This document shows positions 30,248-31,458 of a DNA stretch of 31,458 nucleotides, piece by piece; position 1 is the stretch's first letter; each line of letters begins with the position of its first letter. A program made the translations under genes and the position numbers. The stretch lies in NCBI GenBank assembly GCA_002794705.1, contig PGTK01000013.1, forward strand, positions 1 through 31,458, in the 5' to 3' direction. The notes below the pieces were generated by a model that was given only the letters and a program-made list of their open reading frames with translations, ran no database searches and was not told the DNA's origin. This stretch comes from Candidatus Thermofonsia Clade 1 bacterium. Its GTDB lineage: Bacteria > Chloroflexota > Anaerolineae > Aggregatilineales > UBA2796.

Positions 30248-31458
30248 ATGCATAGCTTATCTATTAAGCACGCTAACTTAGCGCTGCTGATTATCAGCAC
30301 GCTTTTAGTTGGCTGCAATGCAGTCCAGCCGACTGTCCAGAATGCTGCAGCACTTGCTATAGCTGTGAGCGATACATCCCATGCACCACTAAGCCTGCCG
30401 CCCACAGCCCAGCGCGTCGCCGCACAAGCCACTAACACTCCCTTCTTGCCACCTGAGCAAGCTGCCCAAGCAACCGCTAACGCCATTTTCACGCAGACAG
30501 CTCAGGTAATTGCGCCGACTCAGACAGCCCTCGCCCTGCCGACGGTTCGTGCCGCTGAGCAGGCAACTGCCACAGCCTACCAAGCCACGCTAGAAGCGCA
30601 GCTGACTGCTATCTTCCAGACTGCTACAGCAACGTTCTTGACGCCACCGCCGCCGATCATCAGTGCGAGCAACGTAGACCGTCTGCGCGAACTGAGGCGG
30701 CTAGGGCGTGGCGCAGTCAATCAGCTTGCTTACGCACCTGATGGCAAAACGCTAGCAGTGGCGAGTAGTATTGGCATTTGGCTGTACAAGACTCAGAACC
30801 TCGAACACGAGCCACAGCTACTGGCAAGTCACACAAAGCCTGTGAGATCAGTGGCGTGGTCGCCTGATGGTCGCATCCTCGCCTCTGGGTCAGGCGACGG
30901 CACACTCCGCCTCTGGGATGCACAGACAGGTCAGCCTTTACAAACGTTCACGGGGCATACAGGATGGGTGTTCTCTGTGGCGTGGTCGCCTGACGGGCGC
31001 ACATTGGCGTCGGGGTCAGAAGACCCCATACTCCGCCTCTGGGACACTCAAACGGGTCGGCTCCTGCGGGCGCTCGAAGGGCATACAGACACTGTGCACT
31101 CTGTGGTGTGGTCGCCGAACGAGCGCGTCGTGGCGTCGGGGTCGGCTGACTACACAATCCGCCTATGGGACGCCCAGACGGGTCAGCTCTTGCGTACCTT
31201 CGAAGGGCATTCAGACTGGGTGCGCTCTGTGGCGTGGTCGCCTGACGGACGCGTTGTAGCATCGGCGTCAGATGACCGTACAATCCGCTTGTGGGACGCC
31301 CAGACGGGTCAGCTTTTGCACACCTTCAGAGGGCATACAGACATTGTGCGCTCTGTGGCGTGGTCGCCGGACGGACGCGTTGTAGCGTCGGGGTCATATG
31401 ACAAAACAGTCCGCCTATGGGATGCCCAGACGGGTCAGCTCCTGCGCACACTCGAAGG
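30248..31458 (+). CDS. WD40-repeat lipoprotein, 5' part (runs off the right edge)
   Basis: 403 codons are visible from ATG 30248 (AGAGGA about 8 nt upstream) with no stop before the window ends. The signal peptide 'LALLIISTLLVGC' has a lipobox LVGC, so Cys23 or 24 is probably lipidated and the protein sits outside the membrane. Residues about 25-140 are a low-complexity Ala/Thr/Gln/Pro linker with short helices. From about residue 145 WD40 blades follow: a divergent one ('NQLAYAPDGKTLAVASSIGI'), then near-identical 42-residue units with 'VRSVAWSPDGR', 'ASGS.D' and 'RLWDAQTGQLL'. At least six blades are seen; a seven-blade propeller or a longer array continues beyond the edge. It is a surface protein-binding platform by family. 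Confidence 0.93.
   Translation, partial: MHSLSIKHANLALLIISTLLVGCNAVQPTVQNAAALAIAVSDTSHAPLSLPPTAQRVAAQATNTPFLPPEQAAQATANAIFTQTAQVIAPTQTALALPTVRAAEQATATAYQATLEAQLTAIFQTATATFLTPPPPIISASNVDRLRELRRLGRGAVNQLAYAPDGKTLAVASSIGIWLYKTQNLEHEPQLLASHTKPVRSVAWSPDGRILASGSGDGTLRLWDAQTGQPLQTFTGHTGWVFSVAWSPDGRTLASGSEDPILRLWDTQTGRLLRALEGHTDTVHSVVWSPNERVVASGSADYTIRLWDAQTGQLLRTFEGHSDWVRSVAWSPDGRVVASASDDRTIRLWDAQTGQLLHTFRGHTDIVRSVAWSPDGRVVASGSYDKTVRLWDAQTGQLLRTLE
30827..31458 (+). repeat. Tandem 126-bp repeats coding WD40 blades
   Basis: Units start at 30827, 30953, 31079, 31205 and 31331, with a sixth beginning at 31457. The spacing is exactly 126 bp. The last visible copies are roughly four-fifths identical in DNA, including long stretches with identical synonymous codons (for example GTGGCGTGGTCGCC in most units), a sign of recent copying or conversion. 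Confidence 0.85.

Noticed and set aside
30867..31259. 130-codon frame within the WD40 repeats
   Set aside because: Out of frame with the lipoprotein gene; it arises from the same repeated DNA.
30827..31458. CRISPR-like or satellite repeat
   Set aside because: The 126-bp period is in frame and codes for WD40 blades; there are no constant repeats with unique spacers.

Overview
The window reads as a piece of a bacterial chromosome with dense, mostly single-domain housekeeping and accessory genes. No mobile element, phage gene, CRISPR array, rRNA or tRNA could be recognised. The protein repertoire suggests a filamentous or thermophile-related member of the Chloroflexota (Anaerolineae-like). It includes a VanW envelope protein, YtxH-like and DUF948-like small membrane proteins, ftsQ-ftsA, a stand-alone DICT protein, a bacterial eRF1-like (baeRF) protein, a YukD-like ubiquitin fold fused to FHA, and a WD40 lipoprotein with a Thr/Ala/Gln-rich linker. 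This taxonomic call is inference from gene style, not from a marker gene. Promoters resemble ordinary sigma-70 type (TTGNNN / TATANT) and Shine-Dalgarno sites are GAGG-like.

Layout. 1-1095: the 3' end of a helical-repeat (TPR-like) protein. 6128-1052 (minus): a peptide-type ABC import operon (binding protein, two permeases, no ATPases) ending in a MocR-type PLP protein. 7697-6231 (minus): a polyisoprenyl-phosphate sugar-1-phosphate transferase. 7875-10309 (plus): soluble histidine kinase, ECF-like sigma factor and a polytopic membrane protein, tightly packed. 13200-10306 (minus): a four-gene envelope operon (VanW, two small membrane proteins, YtxH-like). 13409-16421 (plus): AAA+ ATPase, dprA, rsmE. 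19876-16418 (minus): ftsQ, ftsA and a membrane-anchored TPR protein, with no ftsZ. 20023-22888 (plus): CheY-like receiver, FAD-linked D-lactate/glycolate-type dehydrogenase, UBL-FHA protein, JAMM metallopeptidase. 22951-23532 (plus): TetR regulator. 23784-25658 (plus): DICT protein and baeRF-like protein. 26301-25660 (minus): alpha/beta hydrolase. 26439-28704 (plus): coiled-coil protein and a GDSL-like secreted hydrolase with Cys at the nucleophile position. 29938-28748 (minus): acyl-CoA dehydrogenase. 30248 to the right edge (plus): a WD40 lipoprotein, cut by the window.

Genes are packed tightly. Same-strand neighbours often overlap by 4 bp (GTGA, TTGA, ATGA). Convergent neighbours interlock their stop codons, so few transcripts have room for a terminator. 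Several promoters and dyad-symmetric candidate operators can be placed in the few intergenic gaps. The ftsQ promoter predicts a leaderless mRNA.

The most interesting candidate system is the overlapping pair at 21804-22888: a ubiquitin-like beta-grasp domain fused to FHA, followed by a peptidase with an intact JAMM zinc motif. Other points for follow-up are the kinase/sigma/membrane-protein operon, the Cys-for-Ser GDSL-like enzyme, ftsA followed by a TPR gene instead of ftsZ, and a baeRF protein lacking GGQ.
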